A DNA stretch of 64,000 bases, taken from positions 1,674,001 to 1,738,000 of the forward strand of contig NZ_ARQM01000010.1 in the NCBI RefSeq assembly GCF_000385135.1, read 5' to 3'. Of this stretch, positions 9,738 through 19,035 are shown one piece after another. The notes under the pieces were generated by a model. The model was not told the origin of the DNA, did not search any database, and worked only from the letters and a program-made list of their open reading frames with translations. The first letter of the stretch is position 1, and each line of letters starts with the position of its first letter. The position numbers and the translations under genes are program-made. The DNA is from Promicromonospora sukumoe 327MFSha3.1. GTDB taxonomy: Bacteria > Actinomycetota > Actinomycetes > Actinomycetales > Cellulomonadaceae.

Positions 9738-9757
9738 CCAGATCCAACTGGATCTGG
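9738..9757 (-). promoter_or_regulatory. 9-bp inverted repeat overlapping the ribosome site of the PAS-ANTAR gene
   Basis: CCAGATCCA and TGGATCTGG are separated by two bases. On the minus strand the right arm ends in the first G residues of the GGGAGG ribosome site, 7 bases before the start region. It could be a DNA operator or an RNA hairpin limiting translation. The inverted repeat is directly visible; its function is inference. Confidence 0.6.
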
Positions 9758-9964
9758 AGCCGCTTCATGACTCCAAGCCAAATACACTATCTCAGTTCGG
9801 GCGATTCCGACAGTACGGACGTCAAAGTCGCTGGTCGCGGGGCTGCCCGGTTGCGAGTCGGTGTCGCGGGCCTAGGTTGATGAGTGGTCATGAAGCGGCC
9901 GGTTCTGCACGCCTTGTCGCGCTAGCGGTCGAGCTAGAAGTCGAGCGAGAACGGGAGTCCGAGC

Positions 9965-10480
9965 ATGAGCCATCCGGGCACGAGCCATCCGGACCGGATC
10001 CAGACCGACCACAGCCAGATCGGCCAGAGCCAGACCGACCACAGCCAGTCGGAGCAGAGCGTGGGCAGCCTGGTCGCCGGGATCAGCCGCGACGTCTCGA
10101 CGCTGATGCGGCAGGAGGTCGCGCTCGCCAAGGCGGAGGTGGCGGAGTCCGCCAAGCGCGCCGGGAAGGGCGTCGGCATGTTCGGCGGCGCGGGCGTCGC
10201 GGGCCACATGGTCCTGGTGTTCCTGTCGCTGGCGCTGTGGTGGGCCCTCGGCACACTGGTGGGCGGCGGCTGGTCCGCGCTGATCGTCGCGGGCGTCTGG
10301 GCGGTGATCGCCGGGGTGCTCGCGCTGCGCGGCCGCGCCGAGCTGCGGGCCGTCGAGGGCTTGCCGCGGACGACCGACTCGGTGCGGAAGATCCCCGATG
10401 CGTTGCACGGGCACGACGACTCGCACACGAACGACTCGCACCGGAACGACCCGCACGTCAACGAGGGGAAGAACGCATGA
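9965..10480 (+). CDS. Phage-holin-like membrane protein (actinobacterial Holin-X / DUF1469 type)
   Basis: 171 residues. The family core is SVGSLVAGISRDVSTLMRQE-VALAKAE (an amphipathic helix), followed by two membrane segments at about 78-100 and 103-122. N-terminal and C-terminal tails are hydrophilic and repetitive (TDHSQ units at the start, NDSHRND units at the end, both about 15 bp per unit). Despite the name, family members are chromosomal envelope proteins, commonly beside DUF3618 genes, as here. The stop overlaps the next start (ATGA). Confidence 0.85.
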   Translation: MSHPGTSHPDRIQTDHSQIGQSQTDHSQSEQSVGSLVAGISRDVSTLMRQEVALAKAEVAESAKRAGKGVGMFGGAGVAGHMVLVFLSLALWWALGTLVGGGWSALIVAGVWAVIAGVLALRGRAELRAVEGLPRTTDSVRKIPDALHGHDDSHTNDSHRNDPHVNEGKNA

Positions 10481-10851
10481 GCGCCGGCGATCCCGAGGAG
10501 ATCCGCGAGGAGATCGAGCGGACGCGCGACGAGCTGAGCAGGGACGTCGACGCGCTCCGCGACAAGGTGAGCCCGGGCCAGGTCGCCCGGCGGCAGGCGG
10601 ACCGCGTGCGTGCCGGGGTCGCTCGGGTCAAGGACCGGGTGCGGCACTCGGGGGACGAGGGCGCATCCGACGAGGCCGTGCCGGACGCGCCGGACGAGAT
10701 CGCGCCGGAGGAAGCGGTGCCGGACCCGGTCGCGCCGGACGAGACCGTGCCGCACGACGTCGCGCCGGAAGTCCAGGCGCGGGAAGACCTGGCACGGGAC
10801 CAGATGGCACGGGACGAGCACGCGTGGCGGACCGACCGCATGACCGACTGA
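10477..10851 (+). CDS. DUF3618 domain protein
   Basis: 124 residues. The DUF3618 signature is at the N-terminus: DPEEIREEIERTRDELSRDVDAL, then LRDKVSPGQVARRQADRVR. No membrane segment is visible. The C-terminal 70 residues are acidic and repetitive, with units such as APDE, VPDPVAPDE and VPHDVAPE. It is translationally coupled to the Holin-X gene (ATGA overlap) and followed after 32 bases by the YihY gene. This trio is a common actinobacterial envelope-stress arrangement; the biochemical role is unknown. Confidence 0.85.
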   Translation: MSAGDPEEIREEIERTRDELSRDVDALRDKVSPGQVARRQADRVRAGVARVKDRVRHSGDEGASDEAVPDAPDEIAPEEAVPDPVAPDETVPHDVAPEVQAREDLARDQMARDEHAWRTDRMTD

Positions 10852-10883
10852 CCGGTGACCGCAGGGCCGACGAGGGGGCTGGC

Positions 10884-11981
10884 ATGACTGACATCGACGA
10901 CTCGTCGGCACGGGCCGGCGCTCCGGCACCGGACGACGGGCGCAAGCCGGACTCCCCGCCGGACCTGGGCCGGGGGACGTGGAAGTACGTCGCGCGCAAC
11001 ACCGTGCGCCAGTTCACGCGGGACGAGTGCCTGGACCTGGCCGCCGCGCTCACCTACTACGCGGTGCTCGCCGCGGCGCCCGCGCTGCTCGCGCTCGTCT
11101 CCGTGCTCGGTCTGGTGGGGGACGGCGAGCAGGCGGTCGAGCGGGTGCTCGACACGGTCGACGGCGTGGTGCCGCCCGACGCGCTGGCGATCGTCGAGCC
11201 GCTCGTCCAGAACGCCGCGTCGGGCGGCGGCCGGGCCGGGCTGACCCTCGTCGTCGGCGTCGTCCTGGCCCTGTGGTCGGCCTCCGGGTACATCGGCGCG
11301 TTCGGGCGCGCGATGAACCGGGTCTACGGGATCGACGAGGGCCGGCCCGTGTGGAAGCTCCGCCCGGTGATGCTGCTGGTCACGCTCGTCGCGGTGGTGA
11401 TCGCGGCGCTGATCGTCGCCGCGCTCGTGCTGAGCGGCTCGCTGGCCCGCGCCGTCGGCGACGCCGTCGGCCTGGGCGACACAGCCGTCACGGTGTGGAA
11501 CATCGCCAAGTGGCCGGTCGTGCTGGCGCTGGTCATCGTGCTGGTCGCGATCCTGTACCGGGTCACGCCCAACGTGCGGCAGCCCCGGATGCGCTGGATC
11601 AGCGTCGGCGCGTTCGTCGCGATCTTCTCGTGGGTGCTCGCGTCCGCCGCGTTCGGCTTCTACGTCGCGACCTTCTCCAGCTACGACGCCACCTACGGGT
11701 CGCTGGCCGGGATCATCGTGTTCCTGCTCTGGCTCTGGATCACCAACCTCGCGCTGCTGTTCGGCGCCGAGCTGGACGCCGAGCTCGAGCGCGGGCGCGA
11801 GCTGGAGGGCGGCATCGCCGCCGAGGAGACCGTGCAGCTCCCGCCCAAGGATGCCCGGGCGAGCGAGAAGCGCCAGGCCAAGCACCTCCGCGAGGTCGAG
11901 CGGGGCCGCGAGATCCGGGTCGCGGCGGCGCGGAGCGGGCCGGCCGACGACGGGGCGGACGCAAGAGACGGCGAGAGCTAG
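10884..11981 (+). CDS. YihY/BrkB-family integral membrane protein
   Basis: 365 residues from ATG at 10884. Family motifs are DECLDLAAALTYYAVLAAAPALLAL, GRAMNRVYGIDEGRP and the late SLAGIIVFLLWLWITNLALLFGAELDAE. About six membrane segments lie between residues 50 and 310, followed by a charged cytoplasmic tail. The family was once called ribonuclease BN in error and is now treated as a putative transporter or envelope protein. Its TAG stop overlaps the TAG of the convergent SDR gene within one CTAG. Confidence 0.9.
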   Translation: MTDIDDSSARAGAPAPDDGRKPDSPPDLGRGTWKYVARNTVRQFTRDECLDLAAALTYYAVLAAAPALLALVSVLGLVGDGEQAVERVLDTVDGVVPPDALAIVEPLVQNAASGGGRAGLTLVVGVVLALWSASGYIGAFGRAMNRVYGIDEGRPVWKLRPVMLLVTLVAVVIAALIVAALVLSGSLARAVGDAVGLGDTAVTVWNIAKWPVVLALVIVLVAILYRVTPNVRQPRMRWISVGAFVAIFSWVLASAAFGFYVATFSSYDATYGSLAGIIVFLLWLWITNLALLFGAELDAELERGRELEGGIAAEETVQLPPKDARASEKRQAKHLREVERGREIRVAAARSGPADDGADARDGES

Positions 11982-13582
11982 CGCTTCCACGCCTCCGCGC
12001 CGGTCCGGAACGCCCGCTCCCGCGCCCACGCGTGCAACCGGTCGAACAGCTCGACCTGGGCGCGGGCCTGGTCCAGGAGCTCGTCGAGCCGCGCGGCGTC
12101 CAGGCCGACGTCGTCGGCGTGCTCCCGCAGTGTCTGCCAGCCGCCGATCTTCCCGAGCACCGCGGACCGCATGAGCTCGGCCTCCAGCACCGCCGTCATC
12201 GGCGACCGGTCCGTCAGGCGGCCGTTGAGCTTGAGCCGTCCCGCCTTCTCGCCGGCCCACGCCGCAGCCTGGCGGTGCCGGCGCCGCGGCACGCCGAGCG
12301 TGGCCAGCAGGTCGCGGTAGAGCTCCCGCTCGCCGCGCAGCTGTTCGGTGGCCTCCGCCAGCTCCGCGTAGAACGGCGTGTCCGCGTAGTTGCGGGTCAT
12401 CAGCTCCAGCCGCTCCAGGCCCGCCGTCGCGCCCGTGTAGTGGTCGGAGAGGTAGAGGCCGAACAGGTAGTGGTCCATGGAGTCCGGGATGCGCGGCTCC
12501 TCGCCCAGCCTCCGCGGCACGGGGACCACGGCCTCGCCCGGGGGCCGGGGGCTCGCCGGGCGCAGCGGGGCCGACCCCGTGCCCTGGCCCACGGCCATCC
12601 CCGCCAGCAGGTCCTCCAGCGCCTCCGCCGCGGTCCTGCGCGGCGTCCACCCGAGCTCCGACCGGATCCGGGTCGTGTCCAGGACCGGCACCGCCAGCGC
12701 CATGTCGAGCCAGCCGGGGTCGGAGCGCACCACGCGCCCCGCGTAGGCGGCCACCAGCGCGCCCCGGACGGCGGACGGCGGCACCTCGACCAGGCGGCCG
12801 TGCCCCGCGATCCGGGCCAGGTCCCGGCCGCTCAGCACGTCCCGGGACGCCACGTTGAACGCTCCGCGGGCACGCTCCAGGACCACGCGCGCGTAGGCGT
12901 CGGCCACGTCGTCGGCGTGGACCGCCTGCAGGCGCAGCCCCGCGGGCAGCGGCAGTGCGGGCGGGCGGCCGTGCCGCAGCAGGCCCACCGGCACGAGCGG
13001 GCCCAGGAAGTACCGCACGATCTCCTGGGCGGCGTCCGCCTGGAAGATCAGCGCGGGGCGCAGCCGGGCCACCGCGACGTCGGGGTGCGCGCGCTCGAAC
13101 TCGTCCAGCACCCTCTCCTGCGCGGCCTTGTCCACGCTGTAGTGCGACGTCCGCACACCCGACGTCGTCCAGTCCTCCCGCCGCGGCTCGTCGTCGGTCA
13201 CGGGGGAGTACGCGCCCACCGAGGACGCGACCACGAGGTGCGGCACCCCGGCCCGCGCCACCGCCTCGGCCACGCGCCGGGTGCCCTCCACGTTGGTGCG
13301 GCGCAGCAGCTCGCGCTCCCGGTTGGGCTGGATCAGCCACGCCAGGTGGACCACGGCGTCCGCGCCGCGGAACTGCTCGGCGAGCCGTTCGACCACGGTC
13401 TCGTCCATCTCCTCCGACCCGACGTCGACGGCCGCCCATCCCGCGTGCGCGTACGGCTCGGCACTGCGGTCCGGCAGCCGCCTGGCCATCCCCAGCAGGG
13501 ACGTGACCTGCGGCTCCGCGTGCAGGGCGCGCAGCAGCGCGGTCCCGACGTTCCCGGTGGCTCCCACGACGACGACCCGCAT
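11978..13582 (-). CDS. NAD-dependent epimerase/SDR protein fused to a C-terminal helical domain
   Basis: 534 residues from ATG at 13582; the longer frame to 13714 lacks family sequence. Residues 1-330 are an extended SDR: MRVVVVGATGNVGTALL (nucleotide-binding loop), DAVVHLAW, SSVGAYSP and SVDKAAQE, with the usual Tyr-Lys pair altered (SHYSVDK supplies Tyr and Lys). Residues 345-534 form a separate, all-helical domain starting near DSMDHYLFGLYLSDHYTGATAGLERLELM. It resembles small actinobacterial ferritin-like proteins, a match made from memory. A Pro-rich linker joins the two parts. The substrate is unknown. Confidence 0.78.
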   Translation of the reverse strand: MRVVVVGATGNVGTALLRALHAEPQVTSLLGMARRLPDRSAEPYAHAGWAAVDVGSEEMDETVVERLAEQFRGADAVVHLAWLIQPNRERELLRRTNVEGTRRVAEAVARAGVPHLVVASSVGAYSPVTDDEPRREDWTTSGVRTSHYSVDKAAQERVLDEFERAHPDVAVARLRPALIFQADAAQEIVRYFLGPLVPVGLLRHGRPPALPLPAGLRLQAVHADDVADAYARVVLERARGAFNVASRDVLSGRDLARIAGHGRLVEVPPSAVRGALVAAYAGRVVRSDPGWLDMALAVPVLDTTRIRSELGWTPRRTAAEALEDLLAGMAVGQGTGSAPLRPASPRPPGEAVVPVPRRLGEEPRIPDSMDHYLFGLYLSDHYTGATAGLERLELMTRNYADTPFYAELAEATEQLRGERELYRDLLATLGVPRRRHRQAAAWAGEKAGRLKLNGRLTDRSPMTAVLEAELMRSAVLGKIGGWQTLREHADDVGLDAARLDELLDQARAQVELFDRLHAWARERAFRTGAEAWKR

Positions 13583-13671
13583 GGAGCCACCGTGGCACCC
13601 GGCAGGCGTACTCGCATCCGGTCCCGCACCCGATCCCGCACCCGTCGGGCGGCGGCGGTACGGTGCACCGG

Positions 13672-14403
13672 ATGAACCTGTTCCGCGCGGGGCACGTGAC
13701 GCGCCCGACGGCACACGGCCTCGCCCCGGCCGCGCGGGGCCTGGCCCGGCTCGGGCAGCGGGCCGTCGACTACGCCTGGGCCGCCGACCGCCAGCTGCGG
13801 CACCTGGTGGGCCGCGCCGCCCTGCCCACCGGACCCGGTGGCGCCGCGCCCGTGGTGCTGCTCCCCGGCATCTACGAGACCTGGGAGTTCCTCGGCCCCG
13901 TCGCGACCGCGCTGGCCCGGGCCGGCCACCCCGTGCACGCCGTCCCCGCGCTCGGGCACAACGCCCGCCCCGTGCCCGAGTCCGCCGACGTCGTCGCCGA
14001 GCACCTGGAGCGCGCCGACCTGTCCGGCGTCGTGCTCGTGGCGCACAGCAAGGGCGGGCTGATCGGCAAGCGCGTGCTCCTCTCGACCGCGGGCGAGCGG
14101 GTGCTCGGGATGGTCGCGATCGCCACGCCCTTCGCCGGCTCGCGCTGGGCGCGGTACATGGTCTCCCGCGCGCTGCGCTCGTTCGACCCGCGTGACCCGG
14201 TGCTGCTGGCGCTCGCGGGCGAGCTGCTGGTCAACGAGCGCATCACCGCCGTCTACCCGCGGTTCGACCCGCACATCCCCGAGACCGGCCGGCTGACCGG
14301 AGCGCGCAACGTCGAGCTGCCGCTGGCGGGGCACTTCCGGCCGCTCGGGCAGCGCCTGCTGGTGCAGACCGTGGCGCGCGAGGTGGCCCGGATTTCCTGC
14401 TGA
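13672..14403 (+). CDS. Alpha/beta hydrolase, lipase-like
   Basis: 243 residues from ATG at 13672; an upstream GTG at 13663 would add three residues, and neither has a good ribosome site. PVVLLPGIYETWEFLGPVA gives the oxyanion region. VVLVAHSKGGLIGKR carries the nucleophile Ser (AHSKGG in place of GHSxGG). The C-terminal LAGHFRPL supplies a His candidate. The gene is divergent from the SDR fusion and followed after 11 bases by the AlkA-type gene. It is probably a cytoplasmic esterase or lipase; substrate unknown. Confidence 0.75.
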   Translation: MNLFRAGHVTRPTAHGLAPAARGLARLGQRAVDYAWAADRQLRHLVGRAALPTGPGGAAPVVLLPGIYETWEFLGPVATALARAGHPVHAVPALGHNARPVPESADVVAEHLERADLSGVVLVAHSKGGLIGKRVLLSTAGERVLGMVAIATPFAGSRWARYMVSRALRSFDPRDPVLLALAGELLVNERITAVYPRFDPHIPETGRLTGARNVELPLAGHFRPLGQRLLVQTVAREVARISC

Positions 14404-14414
14404 CCCACCCCTCC

Positions 14415-15347
14415 GTGGTCCACTGGGATGTGCTCACCGTCCGCCACACCTCGCCGCGGCGGCTCGACGTCGGCCTGACGCTCGGGCCCCTCGGCCACGG
14501 CCCGGGCGACCCCACGTTCCACCGGGCCGCCGACGGGTCCGTGTGGCGCACGTCCCTGCTGCGCAGCGGGCCGGTGACGCAGCGGTTCGTCCCGGCCGGC
14601 CCGCACGACGTCGTCGTGCACCACTGGGGCGACGGCGCTCGCGAGGCGGCCGAGGCGCTCCCGGTGCTGCTCGGCGAGGACGACGACGCGGCCGGTTTCG
14701 AGCCGCCGCCGCAGGCCGCCGTCGCCCACCGCCGCGCGGCCGGCCTGCGCATGGTGCGCAGCGACCGGGTGCTGGAGGCGCTGGTGCCCGCCGTGCTGGA
14801 GCAGCGCGTGCAGACCGTCACCGCGCACCGGGCCTGGCGCTGGCTCGTCGCGCGGTACGGCGCCCCGGCGCCGGGGCCGGCCCCGGAGGGGCTGCGCGGC
14901 GGCCTGCGCGTGGTGCCCGACGCCGGCACCTGGACCCGCGTGCCCGTGTGGGACTGGCACCGCGCCGGCGTCGACCCCGGCCGGGCGCGGACCGTCGCGC
15001 GGTGCGCGGTGGTGGCCCCGCGGCTGGAGGAGGCGGCCGCCATGGTGCCCGCCGAGGCCCGGGCCCGGCTGGAGAAGGTGCAGGGTATCGGCGTGTGGAC
15101 GTCGGCCGAGGTGGCGCAGCGGGCGTTCGGCGACGCCGACGCCGTCTCCGTCGGCGACTTCCACCTGCCGGCCGCCGTCGGCTGGGCGCTGACGGGGGAG
15201 CGCACGGACGACGCCGGCATGCTGCGCCTGCTCGCGCCCTACGCGCCGCACCGGCACCGGGTGGTGCGGCTGCTGTCGCTGTCGGGGCGTGCCCGGGCGC
15301 CGCGTCGCGGGCCCAAGCTGCCGATCGCGGACTACCGGGGGTTCTAG
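14415..15347 (+). CDS. DNA-3-methyladenine glycosylase II (AlkA-type, HhH-GPD)
   Basis: 310 residues from GTG at 14415. The helix-hairpin-helix LEKVQGIGVWTSAEVAQRAFG is followed by the catalytic Asp248 in VSVGDFHLP. The upstream ALVPAVLEQRVQTVTAHRAWRWL matches the AlkA catalytic fold. The enzyme removes alkylated bases in base-excision repair. The N-terminal 100 residues correspond to the AlkA N-terminal domain. The TAG stop shares CTAG with the TAG of the opposing MarP gene. Confidence 0.85.
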   Translation: MVHWDVLTVRHTSPRRLDVGLTLGPLGHGPGDPTFHRAADGSVWRTSLLRSGPVTQRFVPAGPHDVVVHHWGDGAREAAEALPVLLGEDDDAAGFEPPPQAAVAHRRAAGLRMVRSDRVLEALVPAVLEQRVQTVTAHRAWRWLVARYGAPAPGPAPEGLRGGLRVVPDAGTWTRVPVWDWHRAGVDPGRARTVARCAVVAPRLEEAAAMVPAEARARLEKVQGIGVWTSAEVAQRAFGDADAVSVGDFHLPAAVGWALTGERTDDAGMLRLLAPYAPHRHRVVRLLSLSGRARAPRRGPKLPIADYRGF

Positions 15348-16516
15348 CCGGCGCACCGGCCCGACGACACCGGGGTGTCCAGGGCGGTGGCCTGCTCGGC
15401 GACGGGGCGCAGCTCGGTGTCGGTCATGGCGAACCCGACCTCGACGTCCGACTCGGCGCGGGCGAAGATGACGCCCGCGACCCGGCCGTCCGTCGTCAGC
15501 AGCGGCCCGCCCGAGTTGCCCGGGCGCACCTGCGCGGCGAGCGAGTAGACCTCGCGGGGGCTGGCGCCCTCGTCGTACACGTCCGGTACGGGGGTGGTGC
15601 TGACGCTGAGCACGCCCGCGCTGCGGGAGGTGAACGGGCCGCCGTACGGGTAGCCCTGGACGGCGGCGCGGTCGCCCACCGAGAGGGTCCGCGCGATGGG
15701 CAGCGGGTCGGCGGACAGGTCCGGCACCGCGATGACGGCGAGGTCGTCCACGGGGTCGTAGTAGACGACGCGGCCCTCGCGGGCGGGCTGGTCGGGCAGC
15801 TCGACCACGGGCCGGTCCACGCCGGCCACGACGTGGGCGTTGGTGACCAGCCGGTCGGTGGCCACCACGAACCCGGAGCCGGTCGAGCTCTTGCCGCACG
15901 CGTACGCGATGCCCGAGATCCGGGCCACCGACTGGGACGCGGCCTCCAGCTGGGCGTTGCCGAGGTCGACGGCGGGCACGACCGGCTCCTGCCGCGGGAC
16001 CATCAGGATGTTCAGGCGCGGCAGCCCGTCGTCGAGCACCATGGCGCGCATCTGGGCCAGCGGCCGGCCCACGGCCGGGGGCGTCAGGTGGTCGATCGTG
16101 CGCAGCACCGTGGACGACGACACCGCGGAGGAGACGCCGGGCGTGCCCGTGGCGGAGACCGCGTTGCCGACGAACGACAGCGCCAGGGCCACGACGATCA
16201 CGTTCGCGGCGCCGCCGAGCAGCCGCTCGAGCGGGCGCAGCGCGGTGCGGTCCACGCCCCGGCGCAGGTCGCGGCCGAACCCGGCCCCCACCGAGGCGCC
16301 GAACAGCGGCAGCAGCACGGCCAGCGCGATGGACACGGGCCCCCGCCACTCCGAGGACGGCAGCACGTCGTTGACGGCCGGCACTGCCCAGAAGGCCGCG
16401 AGCCCGCCGAGGATCAGGCCGATGAGGCCGCCGAGCGTGGCCAGCAGGCCCCGGCTCAGCCCGGCGCCCAGCGCGATGAGCAGGGCGACGATCAGCACGA
16501 GGTCGACAAGGGTCAC
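15344..16516 (-). CDS. marP: MarP-like periplasmic serine protease (CvpA membrane domain plus trypsin-like domain)
   Basis: 390 residues from GTG at 16516. Four membrane segments (residues 1-120) form a CvpA-like domain. The protease domain (about 190-385) has the triad His228 (VTNAHVV), Asp258 (DDLAVI) and Ser335 (PGNSGGPLL). A Cys pair resembles the disulfide of mycobacterial MarP (C207 in YACGKS, C near the end in SSGRCAG). MarP of Mycobacterium tuberculosis is needed for acid resistance through cell-wall hydrolase activation. The same role here is inferred from domain order. Confidence 0.85.
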   Translation of the reverse strand: MTLVDLVLIVALLIALGAGLSRGLLATLGGLIGLILGGLAAFWAVPAVNDVLPSSEWRGPVSIALAVLLPLFGASVGAGFGRDLRRGVDRTALRPLERLLGGAANVIVVALALSFVGNAVSATGTPGVSSAVSSSTVLRTIDHLTPPAVGRPLAQMRAMVLDDGLPRLNILMVPRQEPVVPAVDLGNAQLEAASQSVARISGIAYACGKSSTGSGFVVATDRLVTNAHVVAGVDRPVVELPDQPAREGRVVYYDPVDDLAVIAVPDLSADPLPIARTLSVGDRAAVQGYPYGGPFTSRSAGVLSVSTTPVPDVYDEGASPREVYSLAAQVRPGNSGGPLLTTDGRVAGVIFARAESDVEVGFAMTDTELRPVAEQATALDTPVSSGRCAG

Positions 16517-16641
16517 GGATAGACGGTAAGGGGTGAAGCCGGGGCAGGGGTGCCGCCACGCGTTCCCGTCACCCGATCCGCGAATCCGTGCCCGGAACGT
16601 TCACAGCCGGTAGGGAAAACCCGTAACTGCGCGACCATCCG

Positions 16642-16669
16642 TTGTGCGGTCTCGGCGGCCGAATATACG
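16642..16669 (+). promoter_or_regulatory. Candidate sigma-70 promoter for the GH16 gene
   Basis: TTGTGC at 16642-16647 and TATACG at 16664-16669, spaced 16 bases, in a locally AT-richer stretch 85 bases before the GH16 start. Assignment is by eye only. Confidence 0.35.
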
Positions 16670-16754
16670 GTTCGGGCCACGCGCGCGTAAGACACAGCGA
16701 TGACCGCCCGGGCAGTCCCGCCCGGAGGGATGATCACGTCGAGGGAGCACCCCG

Positions 16755-18080
<1,326 letters not shown>

Positions 18081-18089
18081 CCCGGGTCT

Positions 18090-18166
18090 GAGGTGCGCTT
18101 CTACCCAGTCATCAGGCCCGGAATCATGCGGGTTTCGGGCCCAATGACGGGGTAGAAGCGCACCTC
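18090..18166. terminator. 77-bp intergenic hairpin between convergent genes
   Basis: Perfect 17-bp arms GAGGTGCGCTTCTACCC (18090-18106) and its complement (18150-18166). Inside, GTCAT pairs with ATGAC, and GGCCCG with CGGGCC. Nearly the whole 77 bases fold back with few mismatches around a 5-base loop. There is no T-run. It lies between the GH16 and DUF202 stops and could terminate both. Its length and regularity exceed a typical terminator. Confidence 0.7.
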
Positions 18167-18179
18167 TGCATCGCGCGGG

Positions 18180-18611
18180 TCACACGTGCAGGGAGATCAC
18201 GACGGCGAGGGCGCCCAGGCCGATCGCCACCCCGACGGCGCCTGTCAGCGCGAGCAGCCCCGCACCCGGGGTGTCCGGTCCCGGCCCGCGCGCCGGGACC
18301 GGTGTCCGCCGCGCGTGCCGGCGTCGGGCGGCGATCCAGAGGTACCCCGCCAGCCCCGTCCCGACGAGGCCGGGCAGCAGCCAGACCGCGTGCCCGAAGA
18401 GCGCGGGCAGCAGCCGGGCGCCCAGCAGCGAGACCGCAGCGACCGCCAGAGCCGTGCGGCGCCAGGCCAGCTCGGTGCGCTCGGGCTGCAGGCCGGGGGC
18501 GGGCGCCGGGCCTGCTGGGCCCGTGCCCGCGCCAGGCGGGATGCCCGGCCTCGCTCCGGCGCCCGGCCCGGCGCCCGCTCCGGCTCCCGGCCCAGCTCCC
18601 GGAGCCGTCAT
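18180..18611 (-). CDS. DUF202 membrane protein (second of pair)
   Basis: 143 residues from ATG at 18611. After a Gly/Ala/Pro-rich N-terminus of about 45 residues (GAGPGAGAGAGPGAG, 6-bp repeats) comes the DUF202 signature RTELAWRRTALAVAAVSLLGARLL. Three membrane segments follow, ending in LGALAVVISLHV. It overlaps the upstream DUF202 gene by ATGA. Paired DUF202 genes (YidH/YidG type) are small inner-membrane proteins of unknown function. Confidence 0.82.
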   Translation of the reverse strand: MTAPGAGPGAGAGAGPGAGARPGIPPGAGTGPAGPAPAPGLQPERTELAWRRTALAVAAVSLLGARLLPALFGHAVWLLPGLVGTGLAGYLWIAARRRHARRTPVPARGPGPDTPGAGLLALTGAVGVAIGLGALAVVISLHV

Positions 18612-18985
18612 CGCAGCAGCACGCCGAGCAGCACGAGCACGCCCACCACCGCTACGACGCCCGCGAGGACCACCCCGACGATCGTCGCCGGGAGCGGCGA
18701 ACCGCTGCGCAGCGCCCGCTCGATGCGCATCCACCAGGCCCACGCGATCAGGGGCAGCAGCGTGCCGGACACGATCAGCACGATCGACGCCGCGAGCCGC
18801 AGGCCGGGCTGCATGTCCAGCCCCAGGGTCTCCAGGGCGACGCCGCCCGCGACGAGCGCGAGCGACGTGCGGATCCAGGCGAGGAAGGTGCGCTCGTTCG
18901 CGAGGGAGAACCGCGCGTCGGGCTCCGAGCCGACCCGGAACACCGACCCGGGGAACCGGCGCCCCGCGCCCGCGACCTCGCTCAT
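18608..18985 (-). CDS. DUF202 membrane protein (YidH-like)
   Basis: 125 residues. The signature SLANERTFLAWIRTSLALVAGGVALE is followed by three membrane segments to the C-terminus. It starts with ATGAGCGAGG preceded by GGCGAGGA. That initiation region has been duplicated several times upstream (18982-19035). It is 47 bases downstream of the DUF916 gene, so it may be the tail of the heme operon; the link in function is unproven. Confidence 0.85.
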   Translation of the reverse strand: MSEVAGAGRRFPGSVFRVGSEPDARFSLANERTFLAWIRTSLALVAGGVALETLGLDMQPGLRLAASIVLIVSGTLLPLIAWAWWMRIERALRSGSPLPATIVGVVLAGVVAVVGVLVLLGVLLR

Positions 18986-19035
18986 TCCTCGCCCTCGCTC
19001 ATGCCCGGCCCTCGTTCATTCCCCACCCTCGGTCA
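18982..19035 (-). repeat. Tandem copies of a translation-start region
   Basis: Read on the minus strand, about four roughly 15-base units each contain G(G/A)(A/C)ATGA(A/G/C)CGAGG. The last is the true start of the DUF202 gene, and the first overlaps the DUF916 stop. Each copy keeps a purine-rich segment and an ATG. Confidence 0.7.

Noticed and set aside
10979-13675. 898-codon plus-strand frame across YihY and the SDR fusion
   Set aside because: Arg/Ala/Gly-rich translation without domains, overlapping two well-supported genes in other frames.
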